This document shows positions 23,109-33,324 of a stretch of DNA of 64,000 nt, piece by piece. Origin of the DNA: Talaromyces rugulosus (Eukaryota > Ascomycota > Eurotiomycetes > Eurotiales > Trichocomaceae). The stretch lies in NCBI RefSeq assembly GCF_013368755.1, contig NC_049565.1, forward strand, positions 124,001-188,000, in the 5' to 3' direction. The notes under the pieces are model-generated. The model ran no database searches, was not told the origin of the DNA, and was given only the letters and a program-made list of their open reading frames with translations. Numbering within the stretch: position 1 is the first letter of the stretch; every line of letters starts with the position of its first letter. A program made the position numbers and the translations under genes.

Positions 23109-25791
23109 ATGCCAAACAGACGGGCTAGAAAAGAAAGAGTTTGCTCGTGGTGTTCGCAAAGTTTCACCAAGGATGAGCATCTTGCAAGACATGTCCGTAG
23201 CCACACGAAGGAAAAGCCCTTTTCGTGCTCAAGTTGTGGCAAGTCATTCACACGCCAGTATGAGTACCCCGTGTTTGATACTGTCCTTCGCTATTTCTTA
23301 TTAATTATACGCCCAGCGACTCTCTTCTGAGACATGCACGATCCCACGTGGACGGCCAACGCCTTCCAACACCACTCTACCAGTCCACCCAGAAAGATGT
23401 TCCTGAAACTGCAGAAAATTCAGTTTCCACGCTTCTAAACTCACCAGCTATGGATACAGCTATAAACAAATCCTCTAACCGATCTAGACTAAATGCTGCA
23501 CGGGCCGAATCGTTGCCTCATTCGTCTCCATCAATGTACAACTCGCATACCGCGCATCCATTGCCTTGTGATTATTCGACACTAGGCCTTACTGGTATGT
23601 CTGACTGGGTTGAATCCACTCTTTCTCATTCTATAGAGGGAAGCAGTTCGGTTGAAAACGCTCCCGGGCTCGGGAGACTAGAGACAGCTCGCATCGATCC
23701 CTCCACCCCTTGGATGATAAGCCCTAGCCAACAGATCCCGGGGTGGCTCGTTGGGGACGACTTTGACATGAACGCTCTTAATGCACAGATTTTTCCATCA
23801 AGTTTTTCCATGGACTCTTTTGAGTGGTCAAATGACGGGTTCTTGCCAGGGGCCCTGACACCTCATGTGAATGATGTAGTCGTTCAAAGGCCTAAGGCTA
23901 GCGATCTTGCCGAACCCAGAGATGAATACATTAGGCGACACTGGTTTACGCATTTAGGAACGGATAAAAGCGGTTATATCACACCAGATCCAATGAATGA
24001 GCCTACGGCAGTCGATGAGAGGTACCGCGAGAATTTGTCTCGTGAACTTCAACAACGCGTCGTTAACGAGCCCCTTCCATCAACAGACTTCCTTGTGAGT
24101 AAATCGATTTTCGGTTTTTTTTTATCCATATTATTATTTTCTTTGACATTTCTCTTCAAACTCTTAACTTACTTCACAGAATCTCTGCATTCAAATGTAT
24201 TTCACAAAATTTAACCCGACATTTCCTGTCGTCCATGCCCCAACATTTTGTCCGTCGCCAAAACGGTCTTTACTACTGTTATCTATTTGCTCAGTGGGCA
24301 GCCTTTTCTTAGGTTCTTCCTTTGCTACAGCACAGGGAGTAAGAATTTTTGAGAGGCTGAATAAGGCCATCCTTGCATCGGTACTCTCCAACTTTTATAA
24401 TGGTCTTCGTCACAGAAATTAACAGCTATCTAAAGTGGGAATCCTATATTGTTCGGGGTGCTGCAGACGCGCTTGCATTGACGCAGGCGGCTTTAATTGG
24501 CCAAACTTTCGGCATGCTTTCAGGGGTACTCTCGAGTATTTGAATATCATTGTCATACACACTGACAATAGCATAGAGCCCGAGACATCTCGCCATAGTA
24601 CAGACTTTTCACGGCACAATAATAGCGGCAGGTTGTGGAACTAGTGTTATAAGTACTTGATACTAACATTAAATGCAGTGGGCCCGGAGGCAAAACATGT
24701 TTCAACAAAAGACACCAGATACCTATCCCGGTAATTTGGTCGAGCCTGATATGGAGTCTTTGTGGAGACGGTGGATTCATAACGAAGAAAAAAGACGGTA
24801 TCTAGCCCAGGCTCTTTTGTCTTATGGCTGCAGTTCTGACTTCCTAATGTCCAGTGTGGCAGTTGGCTTGCGCATCCACGACGCTGAGCTCGCTGAATTA
24901 TTAATGGTGGAACCTTACCTAAGAGGCACATCATCCCAACGCCCGAAAATCGAGCATGACATTATATGGACAGCACCAACAGCCAATGATTGGACGTGTG
25001 CCATCAAGGAACACGGTTATTCCAATTCACCTAATTCGACATACCAAGTTAGCTCCATTGATCAACGACCAAGGGATAATACTAGAAACAACCCATCAAG
25101 ACCCCCTCCTCCATTTGCTATATACGCGTTGTTAGAAGAGAACATTTCTCGTATCATGGAAAGTTCGGATGTGCCCTCGCTTAAGGACAATTCAGAGGAA
25201 TTTATTCAGCCTCTAATACATATTTATAATGAGCAGCTTTCAAAAAAGATGGATGGTGATCCTTTCAGTCTTAAAGCTCTCTGGCATTCCGTTTTCATAT
25301 CACTATATTCAGATATGAACATGTTGGAGTGTGCCGTGGGTCGCGATGGGTTTGACGAAGCACAAGCTCAGAACAGGCATGCTATCTCCTGGGCTTCGTC
25401 CGCAGACGGTCATCGATGTGCGACTCATGCTGCACTGATATTGCGCCATCTGCAGCGTATACCTGTTGGAGAAGAACCTGCTATCCATGTTCCTCGCTTG
25501 CTTTACCGAGTATCAATAGTCTGGTATGCTTATACACGTTTCGGTCGAGACGATTCGAGGTCATTAAGCCCTGTTGAACTTGACTTTATCGAACTAAACA
25601 AAATCGGGATCGATGGTCAGAGGACGTTATTTGCTGCCAATGGCTTTAAAAAGGCTCGCCCGACAACCTCAGAATCCAGTACACTGTTCCAGGCAATTGA
25701 CCTCCTAGAAAGACTAGGCCACTGGGGGATCAGCCAGAAAATAGCATCAATGATCTCCATATTAGTTCATGGAAAGCAGAACAATGAATGA
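23109..25791 (+). CDS. C2H2 zinc-finger transcription factor with fungal-specific TF domain
   Basis: Nuclear regulator, 793 aa in six exons: 23109-23257, 23317-24094, 24180-24380, 24436-24525, 24577-24627 and 24679-25791. Phases all agree. Two tandem C2H2 fingers occupy about residues 10-63: [21 protein letters not shown], then [21 protein letters not shown], the second completed only by splicing. The body contains the fungal_trans region: [55 protein letters not shown] and [11 protein letters not shown]. The fifth intron appears to be GC-AG (donor GCAGGT at 24628), because only that boundary keeps the IIA-WARR junction in frame. It is the second regulator in the aromatic region, divergent from the FAH-family gene. 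Confidence 0.82.
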
Positions 25792-26270
25792 TCTTTTAAA
25801 GTTTGGTGATTCTCTGCATCTAATTGAACTCCTAATGATTCCTACTACGATTACATCATTTCATGTATATCAGGTTTATATAGTCTGATCTGTCCTATTT
25901 GTTCGTAAATTGAAGTGAAATTCATTAGTTCACAGTTAATTAGCCAAAATACAGTGTTAATATCCCGAATGTTGGTCCAACTATGTCCCGCCAGTGGCGG
26001 CGGGACGGACACTTTCGTCCCACATGTAACAATATGAATTTTTAGTCATAATCAGATTTCTTTCGCGTCCCATTATGAGCCCTATGAATTTCGTGCTAAT
26101 TAAAATAATGTCTAATGTTATCTTCAAGTGGCTTTGATCTCACTGTTTCCAACACTCTTAACCACTATTACATCAACAAACAGCAGTTGATGCTAAACTC
26201 TATCTACATACATACTTACTCGTCATAATTTGCAAGATAAAATTGCCTTTCGGTGCATGAGACCGTAAAA
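25792..26270. promoter_or_regulatory. Intergenic with GC-rich inverted repeat, upstream of amidohydrolase
   Basis: About 480 bp, mostly AT-rich. A perfect inverted repeat GTCCCGCC (25985-25992) / GGCGGGAC (25999-26006) with a 6-nt spacer stands out. A further GTCCC follows at about 26015. It may be an operator for one of the two cluster regulators. It lies 265 bp before the amidohydrolase start. Confidence 0.5.
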
Positions 26271-27313
26271 ATGGCATTTGAACAGCGCATTGATACGCAT
26301 GCACACTTCCTGCCGCCATTTTATCGCCAAGCGTGTATTGACGCAAATTTCACACAGCCAGATGGAATGCCCAAATTACCGGTATTTCTATGTCGAGCCA
26401 TAGAAAATTACTGTAACGTACTAATAGATCCCAGGAATGGCATCTGGAAGGCCATATTGCTCTCATGGACAAGTTGAATATCGCCAGGTCCATCCTATCA
26501 ATCAGTTCCCCTGGCACATACCTCATTGAGGGTAAAAAAGAGGACGCTCGCAATCTAACACGGGCGTGCAACGATTATGCTGCTGGTTTGGTCTTGAAGC
26601 ATCCTTCTCGTCTGGCGCTTTGGGCCTCTTTACCTTTGCCAGACATTGAAGGCAGTTTGGTAGAACTATCGCATGTATTGGATGGTTTAAATGCCAATGG
26701 CATCACCCTTGAAACTAACCACCACGGGTTTTATCTTGGTGATTCCATTTTTGATCCTATATTCGATGAGCTCAACCGACGCCATGCAAAAGTTTTCATT
26801 CATCCGACCACTGCGTGCGTGCGACAAGGTCAAGACCAATGCATCTCGGTCCCTGCTACTCCATTAACAAACTTTCCGAATCCAGTATTCGAATTTCTCT
26901 TTGATACTGCTCGGGCAGTCATCAATCTTTTCGTATCGGGAACGATCTCTCGGTGTCCGAACATCACATTCGTGATACCACATGCAGGCGGTGCTCTTCC
27001 TCCATTAATTGAGCGGTTCACTTCGTTTGGTCCAATCATAGGAGCAGGCTCACATTTAACAAGTCTTTTTGTAAAGGAAACTTTCTCCAAGCAATTCTAT
27101 TTTGACTTGGCCGGCTTCCCTTTTCCCGACCAGATACATGGCCTGTTAAAGTATGTCAAGCCAGAAAGGCTGCTGTATGGAACTGATTATCCTTTCACCC
27201 CTGAAGGCGTTGTCATGAACCTCGCTAGTATAATGAGAACAGAGATGGCTCTCATTTGGAGCGAGCCCGAGAGGGAAGCAATCCTCTACAAAAATGCTAC
27301 GAGACTGCTATGA
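26271..27313 (+). CDS. Amidohydrolase-2 family protein (ACMSD / 6-methylsalicylate decarboxylase type)
   Basis: A TIM-barrel metal-dependent hydrolase or non-oxidative decarboxylase of aromatic or ring-derived acids. Two exons join at MPKLP|EWHLEGHIALMDKLN (donor GTATTT, acceptor CCCAG near 26435). The total is about 330 aa, the usual size of fungal decarboxylases such as PatG/YanB. The metal ligands are visible: DTHAHF at the N-terminus, FIHPTTACV, VIPHAGGALP and YGTDYPFT (catalytic Asp). The ATG at 26271 is preferred over an upstream non-ATG extension. It sits at the 3' edge of the aromatic cluster. A role decarboxylating the pathway substrate (a salicylate-like acid) or a cleavage product is plausible. 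The exact substrate cannot be told from sequence. Confidence 0.82.
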
Positions 27314-27974
27314 TAAACCATCCATTGATGTTTTTAGATCCCATGGTATGTAATTTAATTTGACTATGTGCATTGAATTCGAATATATACTTTTCTTGAA
27401 GCCTCGGAAAAGTTTTGCAAATAATGGACTGTTGGTCTTGTCTGTGGATGTGATTCGATTTGGTACGTTACAAGATCACAGATAGTTATGTAAGCTAATA
27501 GTAATTAATAATATTAAAATGTTTAATTACTTCACATGCAATTGTACCCTAGTCACGGGGAATTAAGTCCTATCTCCGCCAATGACATGAAGCATTATCA
27601 TATCCACATCGGTGGCAAGGCAACAGGCGCTTAAGCTTACCAGTCCCGCTTACCAGTCCCGCTATCAAAAGGTTGAAGGTAGCCGTTTCTTTGTTGTCTG
27701 GAACGCAACTGAAGTTCCTGCTCTTTGTTTTAACATTATAGCGGGCTTTGTTAACCTCCATGTCAATATCAGACAAGCTTTTCCTATGTTACACCGTCTC
27801 TACTTAGAAAATATACCGCGTTTAGCATATATAAATAGCGTACACTCAGGAAATTAATTAAACATCTTTCAACATCAATTAACCGAGAGACTTGTAATTT
27901 GAAGCCTCTAAGTCTTTTGCATATGTCAAATCATCGAAATAAGCACTTTCGGGATACTGCTTTCTATCGTCATA
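27314..27974. promoter_or_regulatory. Intergenic / promoter of secretory lipase
   Basis: About 660 bp. A TATATAAATA element at 27828-27837 lies about 140 bp before the lipase start. A direct repeat of CTTACCAGTCCCGC occurs near 27636-27662. No gene was recognised. Confidence 0.5.
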
Positions 27975-29255
27975 ATGTATCTTCTCTACAGACAAATGGC
28001 CGTGCACCTCTTATTGGCATTTTCTGTGGCACTTTCGCCACGAGAGTCCATCATCTCCGGCCCGTCGACACCAATGCCGCCCAGTAAAGACCCATGGTAC
28101 AGTACGCCTGATAATTTCGAGCAAGCTGCTCCCGGTACCATCTTGCGCATTCGTCATGCACCTGGGAACCTCCCTTCTATCGTTGGCAGCAACTGCTCTG
28201 CTGCGTACAACATTTTGTATCGAACCACGGACAGCCAGTATAAACCATCCTGGTCCGTCACGACCCTTTTCGCGCCTTCTATTCAACCAGGCTCGACAAA
28301 TCGGCCCGGAAGCTCTGTGCTGTCTTATCAGTTTCCTTATAACTCGGTCGACGTGGACTCCAGTCCCAGTTATGCAGTATACTCGACTCCTTGGCACGAT
28401 TTGACTTACGCTCTCGGGCATGGGTGGTTTGTCAACGTGCCTGATTTTGAAGGGCCGCTTGCATCTGATGTGGCTGCAATTGAAGAAGCACATGCGGTTC
28501 TTGACTCCTTTCGAGCGATAATGGAAGCTGGAGTCGGTGTTGCACCAGATGCACGACTAGCTCTATGGGGTTACTCTGGGGGGTCTATCGCATCGGAATG
28601 GGCTCTAGAATTTCAGGAACAATATGCTCCAGAGCTCAATATCATTGGCGCTGCTCTTGGAGGACTAGTCCCAAATACGACTTATGTCTTTGACACCGTT
28701 GGGGACACGGAGTTTGCAAGCCATGGTATGGCAGGCCTACTAGGGGTTACCTCGCAGTACCCAGCCGCATACAGCTATATTATAAGCCAGCTAAAGACTT
28801 CCGGCCCATATAACAAGACAGGGTTTCTTTCAATCCGAAACATGTCATACGAACAAGCTCACGCCACATTCGCGAATCAGAACATGTACGATTATTTTGT
28901 GGGTGGAAGGGCAGTCATGCAGGCGCCGCTAGTCAAACGAGCGCTTCAGTTGAATACTATCATGACTTACCACGGTGTCCCGCAGACACCATTGTTTATT
29001 TACAAGGCAATTCACGACGAGGTTACTCCCGTCAATCAAACAGACGACTACGTTCACAGAAGTTGCTCCCTAGGGGTAAACATACTTTACGAAAGGAATA
29101 CTGTCGGCGGACACGAGGACGAATTTGTCAACGGCGAAGGGCGAGCTCTCGCCTGGCTGGAGACTGTGTTGGATGGGTCTTACGAACAGCATCCAATATC
29201 TGGCTGCGAGATACGCAATGTATCGGTCAGCAGTGTCAATACAGGTATTTACTAG
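27975..29255 (+). CDS. Secretory lipase (LIP family, CAL-A-like)
   Basis: A secreted triacylglycerol lipase or esterase. It is a single exon of 426 aa. A hydrophobic signal segment lies at the N-terminus (MAVHLLLAFSVALS). The internal ATG at 27996 would give a more conventional signal peptide than 27975. The nucleophile elbow is GYSGGS (Ser201 from the first ATG). The Asp is in KAIHDEVTP and the His in GGHEDEF, matching the family triad order. DPWYSTPDNFEQAAPGTILRIR at the start of the mature protein is a strong family hallmark. Several N-glycosylation sequons (NCS, NTT, NKT, NMS, NQT, NVS) are present. Nothing ties it to the aromatic genes beyond position. Confidence 0.88.
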   Translation: MYLLYRQMAVHLLLAFSVALSPRESIISGPSTPMPPSKDPWYSTPDNFEQAAPGTILRIRHAPGNLPSIVGSNCSAAYNILYRTTDSQYKPSWSVTTLFAPSIQPGSTNRPGSSVLSYQFPYNSVDVDSSPSYAVYSTPWHDLTYALGHGWFVNVPDFEGPLASDVAAIEEAHAVLDSFRAIMEAGVGVAPDARLALWGYSGGSIASEWALEFQEQYAPELNIIGAALGGLVPNTTYVFDTVGDTEFASHGMAGLLGVTSQYPAAYSYIISQLKTSGPYNKTGFLSIRNMSYEQAHATFANQNMYDYFVGGRAVMQAPLVKRALQLNTIMTYHGVPQTPLFIYKAIHDEVTPVNQTDDYVHRSCSLGVNILYERNTVGGHEDEFVNGEGRALAWLETVLDGSYEQHPISGCEIRNVSVSSVNTGIY

Positions 29256-29835
29256 GTTAGATTTCTAAGAAACAATCTCGTTGAATGTGCTAGTTTAGAC
29301 TCCCATGAAAAGCTACAGTTCTTTCTTATAATAGTCATTAATGTTGTACCTTATTGTAACTTTCACATGAACTATTTTTAAGTGCGAGCTGTATTTTTAG
29401 GAAGGATAAGATGATTTTATTTCATTTGTTCCGTGGATAATGTAACGAGGCGGGGAATGCGGGAAATATGCACGATTGGCCTTGATCCCCCCATAATAAT
29501 GCCTCACTGAAATCCAAACCCCCGAATATAGCCACAGTGAATGGATTATTGAATTTTAGGTGTATAAATTACAAAATTCATAATCACAGCTAGAAAATGC
29601 CTCATAGAAATGAAGCGGGGTCAAGTTTTATTAGTTATTGCGAGTGGAAATTCCATAGGTGACTTTCAAGTACTGGGCCAATTAAATAAAATGCCTCTCG
29701 AAACACAATACTGTATGGATTAGTTGGTAAATGCAGGGGGTTTCTTAAAGTAAAATATTGAGCCACCTAAGCCTGTATAAAGGGACAGATTAGAACTCAC
29801 CTCTACGCTGTATTATTCCCAATCAAAGTCCAAAG
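29256..29835. other. Intergenic with three spaced AATGCCTC copies
   Basis: About 580 bp. AATGCCTC occurs at 29498-29505, 29596-29603 and 29690-29697, spaced 98 and 94 bp apart. A TATAAAG lies at 29776-29782, about 55 bp before the next start codon. No gene was recognised. Confidence 0.45.
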
Positions 29836-30939
29836 ATGACGCTCTTATTGTTGCCAAATGAATTATTATTATCTATCACCGAAGTTTTACAATGCGACAA
29901 GGACATCAACGCGCTTGTCCAGACAAATGCACGTCTCTACCATCTCTTGAATACCTACATGTACCGGCGGAATGTACGAACATCCGAGAGCTCCGCATTA
30001 TTCTGGGCCGCTAAACATGACAAAGTCACAACATGTCAAAAGTTACTGAGTGAAGGAGCAAATGCCTCCGCTATTACTACGTGTTCTGGGCGTCAATGGA
30101 CACCCCTGGCGTTGGCTGCAGAGGCTGGATCTGGAAATGTAGCAGATTTGCTGCTTAGAGAGAATGGCGTTAACCCCGATCTCAAGGACGAGTGTGGACA
30201 TACCCCTTTGTCTTGGGCCGCTGGAAATGGGCACACTCTAGTCGCTAGCATCTTGCTGGAAGAAGGAAAGGCCAATTGTAATACCAGAGATCTTAATGGG
30301 CGGACCCCTTTGTCATTAGCGGCAGAGAATGGACACGAAGACATGGTCCAGTACCTCCTTTCCCATGATACAACCCATCCACAGGCCAGCGATGGTAACG
30401 GGTGGACACCATTATCCTGGGCAGCACTTAATGGGCATACTAAGGTGGTGATGATATTGCTAGCACAACCGGATGTTGACGCAGATGAGACTAGTAGCTC
30501 TGGACGAACAGCTTTGTCATGGGCAGCGTGGAATGGACATACGGAGGTTGTTGACCTTCTATTGAGAATTCCTCAAGTAAATCCAGACTCGAAGAGCAAG
30601 TTTGGCCGGACCCCATTATCGTGGGCTGCTGCAAATGGACACTACGAGGTGGTCAGACTGCTTTTATCAACCGGCAAAGTCAATCCAAATTCAAGAGATG
30701 ATTATTACAGACGGATACCTCTTTCATGGGCAGCAGAAAATGGCCATGATAAGGTAGTTGAGGTACTTCTTGTTCATTCTGGGATTGTGTTTGACTCCCA
30801 CTGCATATGGGGTTTGACACCACTGTCATACGCAACAGCAAAAAATCGTTGGACAACTATCAACCTATTAGCCGCGGCATTTACCGATGAAAGTGCATAC
30901 ACACAAAAATCTAGAAACGACTGCATATCGAGAAAATAA
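29836..30939 (+). CDS. F-box and ankyrin-repeat protein
   Basis: A single exon of 367 aa. The first 40 residues (LPNELLLSITEVLQ...INALVQTNARLYHLLN) form an F-box-like helix set. They are followed by about eight ankyrin repeats with TPLSWAAxNGHxxVVxxLL as the core unit (about residues 55-350). The repeats are unusually uniform, with PLSWAA in six of them. F-box proteins act as substrate receptors of SCF ubiquitin ligases. The ankyrin array would be the substrate-binding part. Such genes are numerous and expanded in many filamentous fungi. The 3' end converges on the sugar transporter, 217 bp away. Confidence 0.85.
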   Translation: MTLLLLPNELLLSITEVLQCDKDINALVQTNARLYHLLNTYMYRRNVRTSESSALFWAAKHDKVTTCQKLLSEGANASAITTCSGRQWTPLALAAEAGSGNVADLLLRENGVNPDLKDECGHTPLSWAAGNGHTLVASILLEEGKANCNTRDLNGRTPLSLAAENGHEDMVQYLLSHDTTHPQASDGNGWTPLSWAALNGHTKVVMILLAQPDVDADETSSSGRTALSWAAWNGHTEVVDLLLRIPQVNPDSKSKFGRTPLSWAAANGHYEVVRLLLSTGKVNPNSRDDYYRRIPLSWAAENGHDKVVEVLLVHSGIVFDSHCIWGLTPLSYATAKNRWTTINLLAAAFTDESAYTQKSRNDCISRK

Positions 30940-31156
30940 ATATTTCAGAGGACTACAAGATATATTTGCACTCAGGGTTCTAAGAGTTCTTTATCAATGG
31001 ATGTGTGGATCAGTTCATGGCGCTTGGCTATGTCAAAGCAAAGAATCAGAATATGACCATCCAGGTATAAGTTATAGCAGTATTAAATTATGCCATATGA
31101 CTAATTGCTATTGTGGAATAATTCTGTTTATTCGCGCTCACATAATTTTAGAAATT

Positions 31157-32829
31157 CTACACAGCAACTTCAACGTGACTAATGACAGATTCCTTTTGCT
31201 TCAGGTCCCCATCACCTTCCTTCTCCAACTTTCTGATTTGTGAACCTAAGCCCGTGCAGATATGTGAGGCAAATTTTCGCGTTGGGACACCGTTCTGGAA
31301 CATCTCATCGAGTTCCTCGAGAGAGCGGTCCTTCGTTTCGGGCAAGCAGAAATGTACGAAGACCATGGCTGCAACAGAGAAGCTGCCGTATATGAAAGTT
31401 ACTTGTCCACCAATAGCCGCCTGTACATAAGGATTGACGAAGTTAATCGGAACTGACGTCACAAAGCTTCCCAGTGAAGAAAGTAACAAAGTTCGTTCAC
31501 GCAGCTGCCCAGTGCCCACTTCACCCCCAAGAATCCAGACACCAGGACCCCATGAGAGACCGAAGATGCAATACCACAGTATCAGCATTGCGACACAGCC
31601 ATTTTTAGTAGATGCTGTAATACTAGAAGTGCCTTGGATAGTAGCGCCGGCGACACCCATCATCATGGCAGCCATCAAAAATGCACCAAAAAACAAGCTG
31701 ACTCGCCTTCCGATTTTGTCGAAAGTGTAAAATGATATAAAATTAGCAGCCAGGCCGCAAACAGTGACAATGACATTCCATCTCAAAGAGTTTTCAAACC
31801 CTAACTGCTCCATGAAAGTCACGATATAATTATTGATGAAAGACACTCCTTGGGCCTGCTGCAAGACCTGGACCATGACAGCAATGATCGTTCGACGTAG
31901 ATTTTGACCTCGAAAACAGTCGAGGATACTTGTTGCTTTGTTTAGCTCCCGCTGCTCCTCTATTTGGAGACGAAGAAGCTGCACTTCTTCGGTTGCATTG
32001 TAATCAGGGCCATACAAGTCCTTGATCACTACTTCGGCCTCTTCAAAGCGGCCACGATAAACTAGCCATCGTGGTGACTCGGGTAGACATGGATATGATA
32101 GAAGCACCCCTATGGGCACAAATAGCTGACAGAGAATGACAGTTCTGAAAAACACTCAGTAAGTCCTTAGTTACGACAATATACCAAAGGAGTTACGCAC
32201 ACATATGCCCATTGGGTCGTCAGAGATTGAGAGAGGAAAATAACAAGGGCTGCGAGAAACCCCCCAAAGGTATTCCAAAAAGAGTATGCAGTCAAGAAAG
32301 CTCCTACTCAGGTTTCTCCAACGTCAGTGGGAGAATTACTTCGTCTGTGATCATGAGTGAACAAACCTCTGATATTAGCGGGTGCACATTCCGACTGATA
32401 CATCGGAACTACATTTGATGCTAGCCCGATACCTGAATAAACAATAACACGACCAACGACAAGTTGCCAAAATGAAGTTATGGCAGAGGCCTCGAGAACA
32501 ATACCCACAACCAGCAAACTAGCCATCACTAACAATGTTGGTTTGCGGCCCAAATTTTGGCACAGCCATGGCGCGATGAGACAGCCAAGGATTATCCCTG
32601 CCGAACCAGTTCCTGTACCTGCCGATTGCTTCTCGGAGGGGATATCGTAAGTACCTGTTGCCTCATTGTAGGCACCGTACTTGCGCGCAAATGGTGCCAG
32701 CCCCAGCGCACCTCCCCACCAGCCATTGTCAAACCCAAAGCCCATCGACCCAAGAGATACAAAACATCCAACGAAAAGTAAGCGGGGGTTGAGCTCCCTA
32801 AGGAGTGCTGGTTTGCTGATCCACCGCAT
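31157..32829 (-). CDS. Sugar porter (MFS hexose/disaccharide transporter type)
   Basis: Plasma-membrane sugar/H+ symporter or facilitator, about 12 TM segments. Three exons start at 32829. Introns lie at about 32310-32370 (joining ANIRG|AFLTAYSFW) and about 32145-32205 (joining TTQWAYV|TVILCQLF). Signature motifs of the family: GFDNGWWGG in TM1, NLGRKPT, CLPESPRWLVYRGR, the central DKIGRR and the C-terminal LPETKDRSLEELDEMF. It is divergent from the DUF1593 hydrolase across 495 bp, which suggests a sugar or nucleoside uptake unit. The short PESPR-to-loop spacing and the QVLQQAQGVSFINNY segment resemble alpha-glucoside or maltose-type porters, but the substrate is not certain. Confidence 0.87.
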
Positions 32830-33324
32830 TTTGTTGGTGCTGGTGTGAAAGATGCTTCGAAAGAACGGCCGTCATTAGAATAGTAGAAAAGCTACATGAA
32901 GGATGCGACCATTCACCGTAAGAGACAATGCATCATATAAAACAATTCTTAGAAATTTAATTTTCTAGATATTTATGCTAATCAAAGCTAGCATTGCCCA
33001 TAGCAAGAAAAGATCGACCTCCGTAAGTGCGAAAGGACGTGCCAAAACCCCCAAGTAGCGGGGCCAAGCATGCCTCAAAGAGGAATCACCCCCGGGATTA
33101 ACTGATGGTATGCTCATCGTGTTGTATATAGAAGGTAAATAACGGAGAGAAAACCGGGGTATAGAGAAGCCTATGGCTGCCGCTTTTGGCCTAGCACGGC
33201 TGTCGACCGGGATGTGGTGGCTCTGACTTCCTATTCAGGCAATAGTAAGCATTGGTTTATAATTAGGGGATTGATAGTCAGACGCACTGCTGCCACTCAG
33301 TTTACATGAAGCCGTATCCCGACA
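32830..33324. promoter_or_regulatory. Divergent promoter, sugar porter / DUF1593 gene
   Basis: 495 bp between divergent start codons. It contains GGGGCC and CCCCCGGG blocks (near 33060-33095) and CGGGG (near 33153) that resemble CreA (SYGGRG) sites. No gene was recognised. Confidence 0.45.

Noticed and set aside
28011..28493. 160-codon antisense frame over the lipase
   Set aside because: It lies wholly inside the strongly supported lipase CDS on the other strand and shows no motif.
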